In this document: positions 52,103-63,014 of the stretch, one piece after another | Layout: each line of letters opens with the position of its first letter | How positions within the stretch are numbered: the first letter of the stretch is position 1 | Origin: JASHUC01 sp035523875 | Lineage (GTDB): Bacteria > Pseudomonadota > Gammaproteobacteria > Steroidobacterales > Steroidobacteraceae | Length of the DNA: 64,000 nucleotides | NCBI GenBank assembly: GCA_035523875.1 | Contig: DATKPY010000052.1 | Location: 9,716 to 73,715, forward strand | Direction of reading: 5' to 3' | Program-made: the position numbers and the translations under genes | Notes under the pieces: model-generated | Seen by the model: the letters and a program-made list of their open reading frames with translations, nothing else | What the model was told of the DNA's origin: nothing | The model's database searches: none

Positions 52103-53353
52103 TCAGTGGGCGACGGCCGCCGCGGCGGTCTCATCGATGAGCCGACCCTCGCGGAACCGCTCGAGCGCAAAGGGTGCGTTGATCGGGTGAGGCTCATCGT
52201 GGGCGATCGTCCACGCAAAGAGGTGTCCGGAGCCAGGCGTCGCCTTGAATCCTCCCGTACCCCATCCGCAGTTCACGTACAGACCGGGAACGGGCGTCCT
52301 GCCGATGATGGGCGAGCGGTCCGGGGAGACATCGACGATCCCACCCCAGTTCCTGAGCATCCGCAGCCGGCGAAATTGCGGAAAGAGCTCGCAAATGGCC
52401 TCGAGCGCATGATTGCTGATATGCAGCGCGCCGCGCTGAGTGTACGAGGTGTAGGCGTCCGTTCCGGCACCGATGACGAGCTCGCCCTTGTCGGATTGAC
52501 TCACGTAGGCGTGGATCGTGTTGGACATCACCACGCAGGGCATGACGGGCTTCACGGGCTCGGAGACCAGCGCCTGCAGCGGATAGCTCTCGAGCGGCAG
52601 GCGCACCCCCGCCATCCCCAAGACCACGCTCGAATGTCCCGCCGCGGCAACGCCGACGCGCGCTGCGCGGATCGGTCCGCGCGTCGTTTCCACCCCGGCG
52701 ACCGCGCCGGCGGAATCGCGCAGGATCCCCGTCACTGCGCAGTTCTCGACGATGTCGACGCCGAGCGCATCGGCTGCCCGCGCGAAGCCCCATGCCACTG
52801 CATCGTGGCGTGCGACGCCGCCGCGGCGCTGCAGCGCCGCTCCGAGCACCGGGTAGCGGATGGGTCCGATATTGAGCGGCGGACAGAACGCCTTCGCCTC
52901 TTCCGGCGACAGCCACTCGTTGTCGACGCCGCTCGCACGGTTCGCGAAGACGTGTCGCTTGACGACCTGCACATCGTGGACCGTGTGCGCGAGCATCATG
53001 ACGCCGCGCTGGGAGAACATCACGTTGTAGTTGAGCGCTTGCGCGAGCCCTTCCCAGAGCTTCAGCGCGTGATCGTAGAGTGCGGCGCTTTCCGCGAAGA
53101 GATAGTTGGAGCGGATGATCGTCGTGTTGCGGCCCGTGTTGCCGCCGCCGATCCAGCCCTTCTCGAGCACGGCGATCCTGCTGAGCCCGTGCTCCTTTGC
53201 GAGATAGTACGCGGTGGCGAGTCCGTGGCCGCCGCCGCCGACGATCACCGCATCGTACGCCGGTTGCGGCTCGGCCTTGCGCCACTGCGGCTTCCAGCGC
53301 CGGTGCCCGGTGAGGCCGTGCATGACGAGCGACAGGGCGGAGAAGCGTTGCAT
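52103..53353 (-). CDS. soxB: Sarcosine oxidase subunit beta (second set)
   Basis: A 416-residue beta subunit: VIVGGGGHGLATAYYLAKEHG, then GNTGRNTTIIRSNYLF, the covalent-FMN region GVARHDAVAWG and GWGTGGFKATPGSG at the C-terminus. It opens the minus-strand soxBDAG-DMGDH-mttB chain of six genes. The start lies 118 bases from the end of choV, which is on the same strand, so a promoter for the sox chain could lie upstream within or before the choline transporter operon. Confidence 0.92.
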   Translation of the reverse strand: MQRFSALSLVMHGLTGHRRWKPQWRKAEPQPAYDAVIVGGGGHGLATAYYLAKEHGLSRIAVLEKGWIGGGNTGRNTTIIRSNYLFAESAALYDHALKLWEGLAQALNYNVMFSQRGVMMLAHTVHDVQVVKRHVFANRASGVDNEWLSPEEAKAFCPPLNIGPIRYPVLGAALQRRGGVARHDAVAWGFARAADALGVDIVENCAVTGILRDSAGAVAGVETTRGPIRAARVGVAAAGHSSVVLGMAGVRLPLESYPLQALVSEPVKPVMPCVVMSNTIHAYVSQSDKGELVIGAGTDAYTSYTQRGALHISNHALEAICELFPQFRRLRMLRNWGGIVDVSPDRSPIIGRTPVPGLYVNCGWGTGGFKATPGSGHLFAWTIAHDEPHPINAPFALERFREGRLIDETAAAAVAH

Positions 53354-53471
53354 CGGCGATTTCGGCGGCGGAGTGCGCAGCGGGACCCGGGCGGCATCAT
53401 GCCGTCGGAATTGTACAGGCGACGAGCATGTCCGCGTCGCGGGACTTGTACGCAGGCGACACCGCGGGTCG

Positions 53472-54347
53472 CTACCTCGGGGCGCCCTTGATCGGAGTGT
53501 TCGGGTTGACGTGGCGCACGAACTCGGCGACGTAATCGTCCGCAGGGTGCTCGAGGATCTCGCGCGCCGTGCCGGTCTGCACGATGCGTCCGCCTTCGAG
53601 TATCGCGATCCTGTCGCCGAGCCTCAGGGCCTCGTCGAGATCGTGGCTCACGAACAGAATCGTCTTTCCGAGCCGCATCTGCAGCGTGCAGAGCTCGTCC
53701 TGGAGCTTGCGGCGGATGAGCGGATCGAGCGCGGAGAACGGCTCGTCCATGAGCAGAATGTCGGCGTTGGTGGCGAGGGCGCGCGCGAGTCCGACGCGCT
53801 GCTGCATGCCGCCCGAGAGCTCCGTGCAGTGTCGATCCGCCCAGGCGGCGAGTCCGACCAGCTCGAGCTGCTCATCGACGATGCGGCGGCGCCGCTCGGG
53901 CGGTTCCCCGCGCAGCTCGAGCCCGAAGCCGATGTTCTCCCGCACCGTCCGCCAGGGCAGGAGCGCGAACTGCTGAAAGACCATCGCGATGCAGCGGCGG
54001 CGCACCCGACGCAGCGCCGCGCGATCGCACGTCGCCACGTCGACGACGCGCTCCGCCTCGTGCACCAGAACCTCGCCGCGGGTGACCGGCGTGATGCCGT
54101 TTGCGGCGCGCAGCAGCGTCGATTTTCCGGAGCCGGAGAGACCCATCAGGACGCAGATCGCGCCGCGCTCGACCGTGAGACTCGCATGCGCCACTCCGAC
54201 CATCACGCCGGTCTTCTCGCGGATCGCGGCGCGCGGTTGCCCGGCATCGAGCTCCGCGAGCGCCTGGCGCACGGCGCCCTCGGCGCGACGCGTCGATCCG
54301 GGCGCGAAGAGGATGTCGACGTTGCGAAATTCGAGTGCCGCGCTCAT
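53472..54347 (-). CDS. choV: Choline ABC transporter ATP-binding protein
   Basis: A 291-residue ATPase: Walker A GLSGSGKST, Q-loop MVFQQFALLPWRTV, signature LSGGMQQRVGLARAL, Walker B LLMDEPFSALDP and H-loop SHDLDEAL. The opening stretch (LDAGQPRAAIREKTGVMVGVAHASLTV) follows the ChoV subgroup of betaine/choline ATPases. The start overlaps the end of the fused binding-protein/permease gene by 4 bases. Together they make a complete importer from two genes instead of three. Confidence 0.88.
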   Translation of the reverse strand: MSAALEFRNVDILFAPGSTRRAEGAVRQALAELDAGQPRAAIREKTGVMVGVAHASLTVERGAICVLMGLSGSGKSTLLRAANGITPVTRGEVLVHEAERVVDVATCDRAALRRVRRRCIAMVFQQFALLPWRTVRENIGFGLELRGEPPERRRRIVDEQLELVGLAAWADRHCTELSGGMQQRVGLARALATNADILLMDEPFSALDPLIRRKLQDELCTLQMRLGKTILFVSHDLDEALRLGDRIAILEGGRIVQTGTAREILEHPADDYVAEFVRHVNPNTPIKGAPR

Positions 54348-56242
54348 TGCCCGCCCGACTTGCCGGCGGGCCGGCTCATGCGATCGAGGATGATGGCGAG
54401 CAGTACGATGACGAAGCCCGCCTCGAAGCCCATTCCCACCTGCACGGTGTTGAGCGCGCGCACCACCGGCACGCCCAAGCCGCCGGCCCCGACGAGCGCT
54501 GCAATGACGACCATGGAGAGGCTCAGCATGATGCACTGGGTGATGCCCGCGACGATCGTCGGAGCAGCGCTCGGCAACTCCACCTTCCACAGAAGCTGCA
54601 GCCCCGTCGCACCAAAGGCCTCGCCCGCCTCGATGAGCGGTGCCGGGACGGAGCTGATCCCGAGCTGCGTCAGGCGAATGGGCGCCGGCAGGGCGAAGAT
54701 GACCGTCGATATCAGGCCCGGCACGACGCCGAGACCGAACAGCACGAGGGTCGGGATGAGGTAGACGAAGGTCGGGAGCGTCTGCATGAGATCGAGCACC
54801 GGCCGCAGCGTCGCATTGAGCCTCGGCCGGTGCGCGGCGGCGATCCCGAGCGGCACGCCGATCGCCGCAGACACCACGACCGCGACGATCACGAGGGAGA
54901 GCGTCTCGAGGGTCGCGACCCAGTATCCCTGATTCATGATGAACAGCAGTGCCGCCGCCACGAAGAGCGTGAGCGGGAGCGAACGGCGCAGGAGCCAGGC
55001 GAGACCCGCGATGCCCAGGATCAGAAGGGGCGAGGGGATCGCGCGCAGCAGGGCGGTGAGCCCGTTGACGGTTCCACCGATCAGCGCCGAGCTCACGTCG
55101 AACAGCGCCCGGCCGTGCGTCTTCACGTACTCGATCATCACGGCGACCGCATCGCCTACCGGGAGCTTGTGCTCGCTCACCCAGCCCTCGAAGCTCCAGC
55201 GAAGATGCGCATGACCGGCGCTGCGCAGGGCTTCGAGTCCCGGGCGCCCATCGAGGGCATACACACCCGTCAACCAGGTTCCGACGGTTCCCGGATGCGC
55301 CCTCATCCAGGCCGCCGCGGCGGCCTCGGGCGCCTCGTGCCGCTCGAGAATCGCGCTCATGAGCTCGCTCTCGCCGCGCGTCGTGAAGTGCAGATTGCGC
55401 AGCAGCCGCCCGACGTTCGGACATTCCTGGGCGAAGCCCGCGCGGGTGTTCGTGTAGACCGCGGCGCCGCCGAAGTTCGGGCCGAACACCGCATCCCCGC
55501 CGGAGAGATAGCGCAGTTGGAAGCGCAGGTTCATCGGATGCGGATCCCACGCGAGAAAGACGATCGGTGCATGGGAGCGGAACGCGCGCTCCACCTGGGC
55601 GAGCATTCCCTGCTCGCTCGACTCGATCAGCTTGAAGTTGCCGAGGCCGAAGAGATTCTGGTGCAGCATGCCGAGCACGAGCCGGTTGCCGTCGTTGCCC
55701 GGCTCGATGCCGTAGATCGAGTAGCCGAGCGCGCCGCCGAAGCGCTCGATGTCCGCGAAGCTTCTCAGTCCGGCCGCGTAGGTGTACTCGGGCACTGCGA
55801 GCGTGTAGCGAGCGCCGGTGAGATTCGGCCCGAGCACATCGACCGAGCCGTCCTCGACATACGCCCTGCGGTCGCCTTCCATCGAGGGCATCCAGTTGCC
55901 GAGGAACACGTCGATGTCCCCGTGCTTCATCGAGGCGTAGGTGACCGGAACCGAGAGCACGGTGATCTGCGGACGATAGCCGAGATCCTTCAGCATCAGA
56001 CTCACGAGCGCGGTGGTCGCCGTGACATCGGTCCACCCGATGTCCGAGAAGCGCACCGTTTGGCACATCGGGGGCTCGATGCGCACGCTCGCCCCCGCGG
56101 ACTTCGCGCCCGCCGCCCCGTTCGCTGCCGAGGCGTGCGCCACCGGTGCGCCAACGAGCAGCACCGAGCACAGCGCGGCCACGGCGCCGCGCAGCGCGCG
56201 GCGGCGCCCGAACTTGACCAGATTCGACGCTCGCCCCATCAT
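54344..56242 (-). CDS. Fused choline-binding protein and permease (ChoX-ChoW)
   Basis: A 632-residue protein. After an Arg-rich signal peptide (core CSVLLVGAPVAHASA), residues about 50-350 form an OpuAC-type binding domain of the ChoX group (VRFSDIGWTDVTATTAL, VPVTYASMKHGDIDVFLGNW, YTLAVPEY). Residues about 370-625 form a permease with about six helices and the EAA loop EAGEAFGATGLQLLWKVELP. In most proteobacterial choline loci choX and choW are separate genes. Where fusion is known in OpuA-type systems, the binding domain follows the permease, whereas here it precedes it. The start is uncertain: two adjacent ATGs at 56242/56239, or a GTG further upstream. Confidence 0.85.
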   Translation of the reverse strand: MMGRASNLVKFGRRRALRGAVAALCSVLLVGAPVAHASAANGAAGAKSAGASVRIEPPMCQTVRFSDIGWTDVTATTALVSLMLKDLGYRPQITVLSVPVTYASMKHGDIDVFLGNWMPSMEGDRRAYVEDGSVDVLGPNLTGARYTLAVPEYTYAAGLRSFADIERFGGALGYSIYGIEPGNDGNRLVLGMLHQNLFGLGNFKLIESSEQGMLAQVERAFRSHAPIVFLAWDPHPMNLRFQLRYLSGGDAVFGPNFGGAAVYTNTRAGFAQECPNVGRLLRNLHFTTRGESELMSAILERHEAPEAAAAAWMRAHPGTVGTWLTGVYALDGRPGLEALRSAGHAHLRWSFEGWVSEHKLPVGDAVAVMIEYVKTHGRALFDVSSALIGGTVNGLTALLRAIPSPLLILGIAGLAWLLRRSLPLTLFVAAALLFIMNQGYWVATLETLSLVIVAVVVSAAIGVPLGIAAAHRPRLNATLRPVLDLMQTLPTFVYLIPTLVLFGLGVVPGLISTVIFALPAPIRLTQLGISSVPAPLIEAGEAFGATGLQLLWKVELPSAAPTIVAGITQCIMLSLSMVVIAALVGAGGLGVPVVRALNTVQVGMGFEAGFVIVLLAIILDRMSRPAGKSGGQ

Positions 56243-56248
56243 CGTGCT

Positions 56249-56274
56249 GCTGCTTGAATAGCCGTTTAAGCAGC
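56249..56274. promoter_or_regulatory. Imperfect 26-base palindrome upstream of choX-choW (candidate BetI operator)
   Basis: Perfect outer arms GCTGCTT and AAGCAGC flank a 12-base centre holding TTGAATAG and TTTAA. The 8-mer TTGAATAG also opens the second repeat at 56388. Its place, just upstream of the transporter start, fits an operator bound by the BetI domain encoded divergently. This rests on symmetry and position only. Confidence 0.45.
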
Positions 56275-56388
56275 GCTCTGTCAAGCGCGCGCACACTGGA
56301 AAGACGGTAATCTAAAGGACTTCGGCATCACGAGCCATGCAGCACGAGGGCGTGGGCACGCCCTGCGCCGCGCAAGGGGAATCCCAGA

Positions 56389-58491
<2,103 letters not shown>

Positions 58492-58504
58492 GCGGCAGCG
58501 CGCG

Positions 58505-60166
58505 ATGGCGGAGGAGACGTTCGATTACGTGATCGTCGGAGCAGGCTCCGCAGGCTGCGTGCTTGCCGACCGCCTGAGCGAAGACGGCCGCTACACCGTG
58601 CTCTTGCTCGAGTTCGGCGGCTCCGACCGCTCGCTCTACATCGCAATGCCGACCGCGCTCTCCATTCCGATGAACATGCCTCGATACGATTGGGGCTACC
58701 GCACCGAGCCGGAAGCAAACCTTGGCGGCCGCATCCTGCGCGTGCCCCGCGGCAAGGTGCTGGGCGGCTCCTCCTCGATCAACGGGCTGGTGTACGTGCG
58801 CGGCAATCCACTCGATTTCGAGCGCTGGGCGGAAGAGGGCGCCTCGGGGTGGGGCTACGCTCAGGTGCTGCCGTACTTTCGTCGCGCCGAGCGCCGCGCG
58901 GACGGCGCAGACGCCTACCGCGGCGGCGCCGGCAAGCTCGAAACCCGCTACGGAGGGCTCGCGAATCCGCTGCATCGGGCCTGGCTCGATGCGGCACGGC
59001 AAGCTGGCTATCCCCTGAGCGAAGACCTCAACGGCTTCCAGCAGGAGGGATTCGGGCGCCTCGACATGACCGTCGGGGGAGGGCGCCGCTCGAGCGCTGC
59101 GCGCGCGTACCTCCGTCCGGCCCTCGGCAGAGCGAACCTGAGCGTGCGCACCCACGCGCTTGCGCTCAACATCATCCTCGAGGAGCGCCGCGCGCGCGGG
59201 GTCCGCTATCGGCTGGGCGATGCGGAGCGGATCGCCCGCGCGCGCCGTGAGGTCATTCTGAGCGGCGGACCCGTCAACTCACCGCAGCTGCTCAAGCTCT
59301 CGGGCATCGGTCCGCCCGCGGAGCTCGCCGAACATGGCATTGCACTGGTCCACGCGCTGCCCGGGGTGGGCGAGAATCTCCAGGACCACCTCGAGTTCTA
59401 CTTTCAGATGGCGAGCCGCGCGCCCGTCACGCTTTATTCCGAGATGACCCGCTGGCGCAAGCTTCTCATCGGCCTGCGCTGGATCCTCACGAAGGAGGGG
59501 CTCGGGGCGACCAATCACTTCGAGACCGGCGGGTTCATCCGCAGCCGTGCGGGCGTGCGCTATCCCGACATCCAGTTCCATTTTCTGCCGCTCGCGGTGA
59601 GCTACGACGGCACGAGCGCGGCCCGAGAGCACGGCTTTCAGGCGCACGTCGGACCGATGCGCTCGAAGAGCAGAGGCTCGGTGCGGCTCGCTTCCGCCGA
59701 CCCGCGTGCATCCCCCAGAATCCGCTTCAACTACATGTCCCACGCCGAGGATTGGGTGGAGATGCGGGCGTGCGTGCGCCTCACGCGCGAGCTCTTCGCG
59801 CAGCCGGCGTTCGATGACTTTCGCGGTCGCGAGCTGCTGCCGGGTGGCCACGTCACGTCCGATGCCGAGATCGACCGGTTCATCCGCGAGCACATCGAGA
59901 GCGCCTACCACCCCTCCTGCAGCTGTCGAATGGGCGATCCGCGCGATCCCGCAGCGGTCGTCGACCCGGCTACGCGCGTGATCGGGGTCGAGGGGCTGCG
60001 CGTCGTCGACTCCTCGATCATGCCCTCGATCACGAACGGCAATCTGAACGCCCCGACGATCATGATCGCCGAGAAGGCGGCCGATCACATCCTCGAGCGG
60101 CCGCTGTTGCCGCCGCAGCCCACTCCTTACTTCATCGCGCCCGACTGGCAGACGGCGCAGCGCTGA
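58505..60166 (+). CDS. betA: Choline dehydrogenase
   Basis: A 553-residue GMC oxidoreductase: FAD motif VGAGSAGCVLADRL, GMC signature PRGKVLGGSSSINGLVYVRG, an active-site His in YHPSCSCRMG, and NGNLNAPTIMIAEKAADHI at the end. Length is that of BetA (about 555). It oxidises choline to betaine aldehyde at the membrane and may carry on to glycine betaine; the aldehyde dehydrogenase fused to BetI is encoded 13 bases upstream in the same operon. Confidence 0.92.
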   Translation: MAEETFDYVIVGAGSAGCVLADRLSEDGRYTVLLLEFGGSDRSLYIAMPTALSIPMNMPRYDWGYRTEPEANLGGRILRVPRGKVLGGSSSINGLVYVRGNPLDFERWAEEGASGWGYAQVLPYFRRAERRADGADAYRGGAGKLETRYGGLANPLHRAWLDAARQAGYPLSEDLNGFQQEGFGRLDMTVGGGRRSSAARAYLRPALGRANLSVRTHALALNIILEERRARGVRYRLGDAERIARARREVILSGGPVNSPQLLKLSGIGPPAELAEHGIALVHALPGVGENLQDHLEFYFQMASRAPVTLYSEMTRWRKLLIGLRWILTKEGLGATNHFETGGFIRSRAGVRYPDIQFHFLPLAVSYDGTSAAREHGFQAHVGPMRSKSRGSVRLASADPRASPRIRFNYMSHAEDWVEMRACVRLTRELFAQPAFDDFRGRELLPGGHVTSDAEIDRFIREHIESAYHPSCSCRMGDPRDPAAVVDPATRVIGVEGLRVVDSSIMPSITNGNLNAPTIMIAEKAADHILERPLLPPQPTPYFIAPDWQTAQR

Positions 60167-61219
60167 CTACTCGAACACCCGTGCGTTCGCCGCTTCCCCG
60201 CGAGCTCTGCGCTCGGTGTTCAAGCGCCGCGTCGAGGGCGAATGTCCGTAGGCATCGCGGAATTGCCGCGAGAAGTGCGCGCAGTCGGCGAACCCCGCCT
60301 CGATCGCGATCTGCGTCACCGATCGATCGGTGTGCTCAACCAGCCAGTGCGCATAGCGCATGCGCAGGCGCCGGTACAGGGAGGCGGGGCCGAGCCCGAC
60401 GTGCTGGCGGCACAACCGCTCGAGCTGGCGCACCGACACACCGAGCTCGGCGGCCACCGTGGCGATGGCGATCGGCCGCGTGAGATTTTGCTCCATCAGG
60501 AGCAGCGCGCGCTGAACCCGCTGCTCGGTGATCGACTGCGAGAGCGGCGGGTGGGGCTGCGCGTCGCTCCCGGTGCGCAGCCGATCGAACAGCAGCACCT
60601 GGCTTGCCTTCTGCGCGACGGCCGGGCCGAGATGCCGCTCGATCAAGTGGGTGGCGAGCGCCGCGGCACCGGCGCCCCCAGCGCAGGTGATGCGCGGGCC
60701 GTCGGCGATGAAGAGCCGGTCGGCCACGACCGCGTGATCGGGGAACGCGTCGAGAAAATCCTGATAGTGGTACCAGCTCACGCAGGAGCTGCGGCCCTTC
60801 ATCAAGCCCGCGCGGCACAGAATGAAGCTTCCCGTGCAGATACCGATGAGCGGAACGCGAGTGGCACCGACCTGGCGCAAGTAGCGGCTCGTCGCCTCGT
60901 CGATCTGAGGTCCGGCGTGCAGGATTCCGCCCACCACGACGATGTAATCGAGCAGCTCCGGCGGGAGAAACCCGCTCGTCGGCTGGATGAGCACTCCGCA
61001 GCTCGCGGAGACCGGCTGGCTGCTGCTCGCCATCACCGACCACTGCGCGTGCAGCGGTCGGCTGCGATCGCCCTCGTCGGCCGCTAGCCGCAGGTGATCG
61101 ACGAACACCGCGAAGGCGGAGAGCGTGAAGTGCTCAGCGAGAATGATTCCCACGCGAAGCGGGGTCGCCGCATGGTGTGGCGCGTGAGGGGGCCTTGCGA
61201 CGCCAATGGTATTTCGCAT
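60167..61219 (-). CDS. GlxA-family AraC regulator
   Basis: A 350-residue regulator: DJ-1/PfpI-like sensor (RVGIILAEHFTLSAFAVFVDHLRLA, then GICTGSFILCRAGLMKGRSSCVSWYHYQDF) and a C-terminal AraC domain (LGVSVRQLERLCRQHVG, EAGFADCAHFSRQFRDAYGHSP). Related proteins (CdhR, GbdR, ArgR-type) control use of quaternary amines and amino acids. It is convergent with betA, with the stop codons touching. The first 20 residues (His/Pro-rich) are uncertain. It is likely to sense a choline- or carnitine-type metabolite. Confidence 0.8.
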   Translation of the reverse strand: MRNTIGVARPPHAPHHAATPLRVGIILAEHFTLSAFAVFVDHLRLAADEGDRSRPLHAQWSVMASSSQPVSASCGVLIQPTSGFLPPELLDYIVVVGGILHAGPQIDEATSRYLRQVGATRVPLIGICTGSFILCRAGLMKGRSSCVSWYHYQDFLDAFPDHAVVADRLFIADGPRITCAGGAGAAALATHLIERHLGPAVAQKASQVLLFDRLRTGSDAQPHPPLSQSITEQRVQRALLLMEQNLTRPIAIATVAAELGVSVRQLERLCRQHVGLGPASLYRRLRMRYAHWLVEHTDRSVTQIAIEAGFADCAHFSRQFRDAYGHSPSTRRLNTERRARGEAANARVFE

Positions 61220-61342
61220 GCGACGGTCGCTCGATTCGACGACACCCCCTCACCGAGCCATAATCCACGAACTCATCCGGGGGCGCAAGCACGCACCCCG
61301 GGGCGAGATAACGCGCGCGCGATTGAATTGACGGAGGTATGT

Positions 61343-61915
61343 ATGCGAAGCCAGCTCTGGGGTGGACTCGTGGGTGTGTGTCTTGTACTGCCGGCGATGG
61401 CGGCATTGGAGGTGGGCGCCGAGGCCCCACAATTCACGGCGCCGGCGTCCCACGCCGGAAAGTCCTTCACGTACTCGCTCAAGCGCGCGCTCGCCAGGGG
61501 ACCGGTGGTCGTTTATTTCTATCCGTCCGCGTACACCCGCGGCTGCGATCTACAGGCGCATACGTTTGCGGCCAACTTCGCCAAGTTCAGGGCCGCAGGA
61601 GCGAGCATCGTCGGGGTGTCGCTCGACAGCATTCAACGCCTGAACGACTTCTCGGCGGATCCCAACTACTGCGCCGGGAAGTTTCCAACCGTCTCGGATG
61701 TGGGGGGCGAGATCGCCAAGTCCTACGGACTTGCCGTGCGGCAGGGTCCGCCGGGCCTGAAGGACGTGCGCGGCGTCGAGATCGGACACGCGTTCACCGA
61801 GCGCACGACGTTCATCGTCCTGCCGAGCGGGAAGATCGCCGCGACCATCGGCGGCATCGCTCCGGATAAGAACGTCGAGGACGCTCTGGCGGCCGTGCGG
61901 CACCTGGAGAAGTAG
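61343..61915 (+). CDS. Exported peroxiredoxin (BCP/AhpC-type)
   Basis: A 190-residue peroxiredoxin with an N-terminal signal peptide (MRSQLWGGLVGVCLVLPAMA), pointing to a periplasmic location. The thioredoxin-like fold has the peroxidatic Cys68 in SAYTRGCDLQAH; the second Cys found five residues later in most BCPs is absent. Cys110 in PNYCAGKF could resolve the disulfide, or the protein may be one-Cys type. The ATG at 61343 has a GGAGG site six bases upstream. It may detoxify peroxide; oxidation of sarcosine by SoxBDAG yields H2O2, although in a different compartment. Confidence 0.85.
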   Translation: MRSQLWGGLVGVCLVLPAMAALEVGAEAPQFTAPASHAGKSFTYSLKRALARGPVVVYFYPSAYTRGCDLQAHTFAANFAKFRAAGASIVGVSLDSIQRLNDFSADPNYCAGKFPTVSDVGGEIAKSYGLAVRQGPPGLKDVRGVEIGHAFTERTTFIVLPSGKIAATIGGIAPDKNVEDALAAVRHLEK

Positions 61916-61936
61916 CGACACGCAGTCGCCTTCGTA

Positions 61937-62773
61937 GTGGCGACGTTACACTTGACACACCAAGTGTACGGCGCGCAGGCTACTCCGCAGTCTTGGCCCA
62001 AGTTCGGGCGCCTTCGGAGCTTGCTAGACATGGTCACCCTCGACGCTCGGCGCTTGATAAATACGACGCTAGCGCTAATCCAATTCGAGCAATGGCTAGA
62101 CCAACAGCCTTCCATGACATTAGCGCATGCACAGGCGGATTCATTCCAAGAAACGATGGGAAGCTTAGTAACCGACTGCGAGGAGTTACGGCTACCAGTG
62201 GCAGCGGACGGCGCTAGAGGAATCAAGAACGCCAAATCGACCGGTGATCTGAAGCGAACGCTGTCTTTTGTTCGTGATGCTATGGCGATCGGACTGAACC
62301 GTCGCAAATTCTTTGAGCCAGAACCGAGCTATCTGAAGTATTTCGAGAATCCGAAGCTTTTCGGAGACGCGGTCTTCGCGGCTTTCCCCTCCGCGACTGA
62401 CGACATAGTTGAGGCGGGCACATGCCTCGCGCTAGAACGCTCTACTGCTTGCGTCATGCATCTCATGCGAGCGGCAGAGGTTGTACTCCGTGCGCTGGCG
62501 GCACAAGTAGGAGTCACGCATCCCCAGAATGATTGGGGTAGTTATTTGCGGGAAATCGACAAAGAACTGGTCGCGAAATCCAAGGCCGCTGGAAAACACA
62601 CGCCGGAGGAGGAATTTTATGCGGAAGCGGCGGTCCAGATTGATCATGTCAAGCGCGCATGGCGTAACAAGTCGATGCACGTTGATAAGACCTATTCGCA
62701 ACCGCGCGCCGAGGAAATTCTACTCGCTACGAAGTCTTTGATGTCCCATTTGGCGCCGAGGATTTCCGAGTGA
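61937..62773 (+). CDS. Hypothetical protein, lower-GC island
   Basis: A 278-residue protein that I do not recognise firmly. It is mainly helical, with no signal peptide or membrane segment. The second half has LERSTACVMHLMRAAEVVLRAL, then FYAEAAVQIDHVKRAWRNKSMHVDKTYS, a His-containing helical pattern reminiscent of HEPN/DUF4145-type proteins of defence or toxin systems, but I cannot confirm that. The start is a GTG; an ATG 31 codons in is an alternative. Codons are less GC-biased than in the betaine island, which fits horizontal transfer near an insertion sequence. Confidence 0.6.
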   Translation: MATLHLTHQVYGAQATPQSWPKFGRLRSLLDMVTLDARRLINTTLALIQFEQWLDQQPSMTLAHAQADSFQETMGSLVTDCEELRLPVAADGARGIKNAKSTGDLKRTLSFVRDAMAIGLNRRKFFEPEPSYLKYFENPKLFGDAVFAAFPSATDDIVEAGTCLALERSTACVMHLMRAAEVVLRALAAQVGVTHPQNDWGSYLREIDKELVAKSKAAGKHTPEEEFYAEAAVQIDHVKRAWRNKSMHVDKTYSQPRAEEILLATKSLMSHLAPRISE

Positions 62774-62906
62774 CTTTCAGGCGCCTGAAAGCCTTATCCA
62801 TAGCATCTGGCGATTCGTCAGCTTCGGCCTTTTGGGCCGCCTCGACGAAGCGCGCGTGCTGCTTCTCGGGCGTATCCTTCTCGCGATTCTTCGCTTTGCT
62901 CTTCAT
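62727..62906 (-). CDS. Small hypothetical protein (59 residues)
   Basis: A short frame that starts with MKSKAKNREKDTPEKQH, continues with ARFVEAAQKAEADESPDAMDKAFRRL, and ends with a basic tail. The charged helical pattern (RFVEAA...D-E-DAMDKAF-L) resembles small conserved hypothetical proteins often annotated in Proteobacteria. It overlaps the end of the plus-strand hypothetical gene by 47 bases. An AGAGG-like site lies about 14 bases upstream. It is in the same direction as the IS1595 transposase and its passenger gene. Plus-strand frames across this stretch look less protein-like. Confidence 0.55.
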   Translation of the reverse strand: MKSKAKNREKDTPEKQHARFVEAAQKAEADESPDAMDKAFRRLKVTRKSSAPNGTSKTS

Positions 62907-63014
62907 GGGATGGCGTATACCTCTGTGAAAGCGCAGATCGAAACCGCACGCCGTGTCATAGAGAAGGCCATATCGGTCGCTGAAAACCTAGATAATTCTG
63001 GATACTCGGAACAT

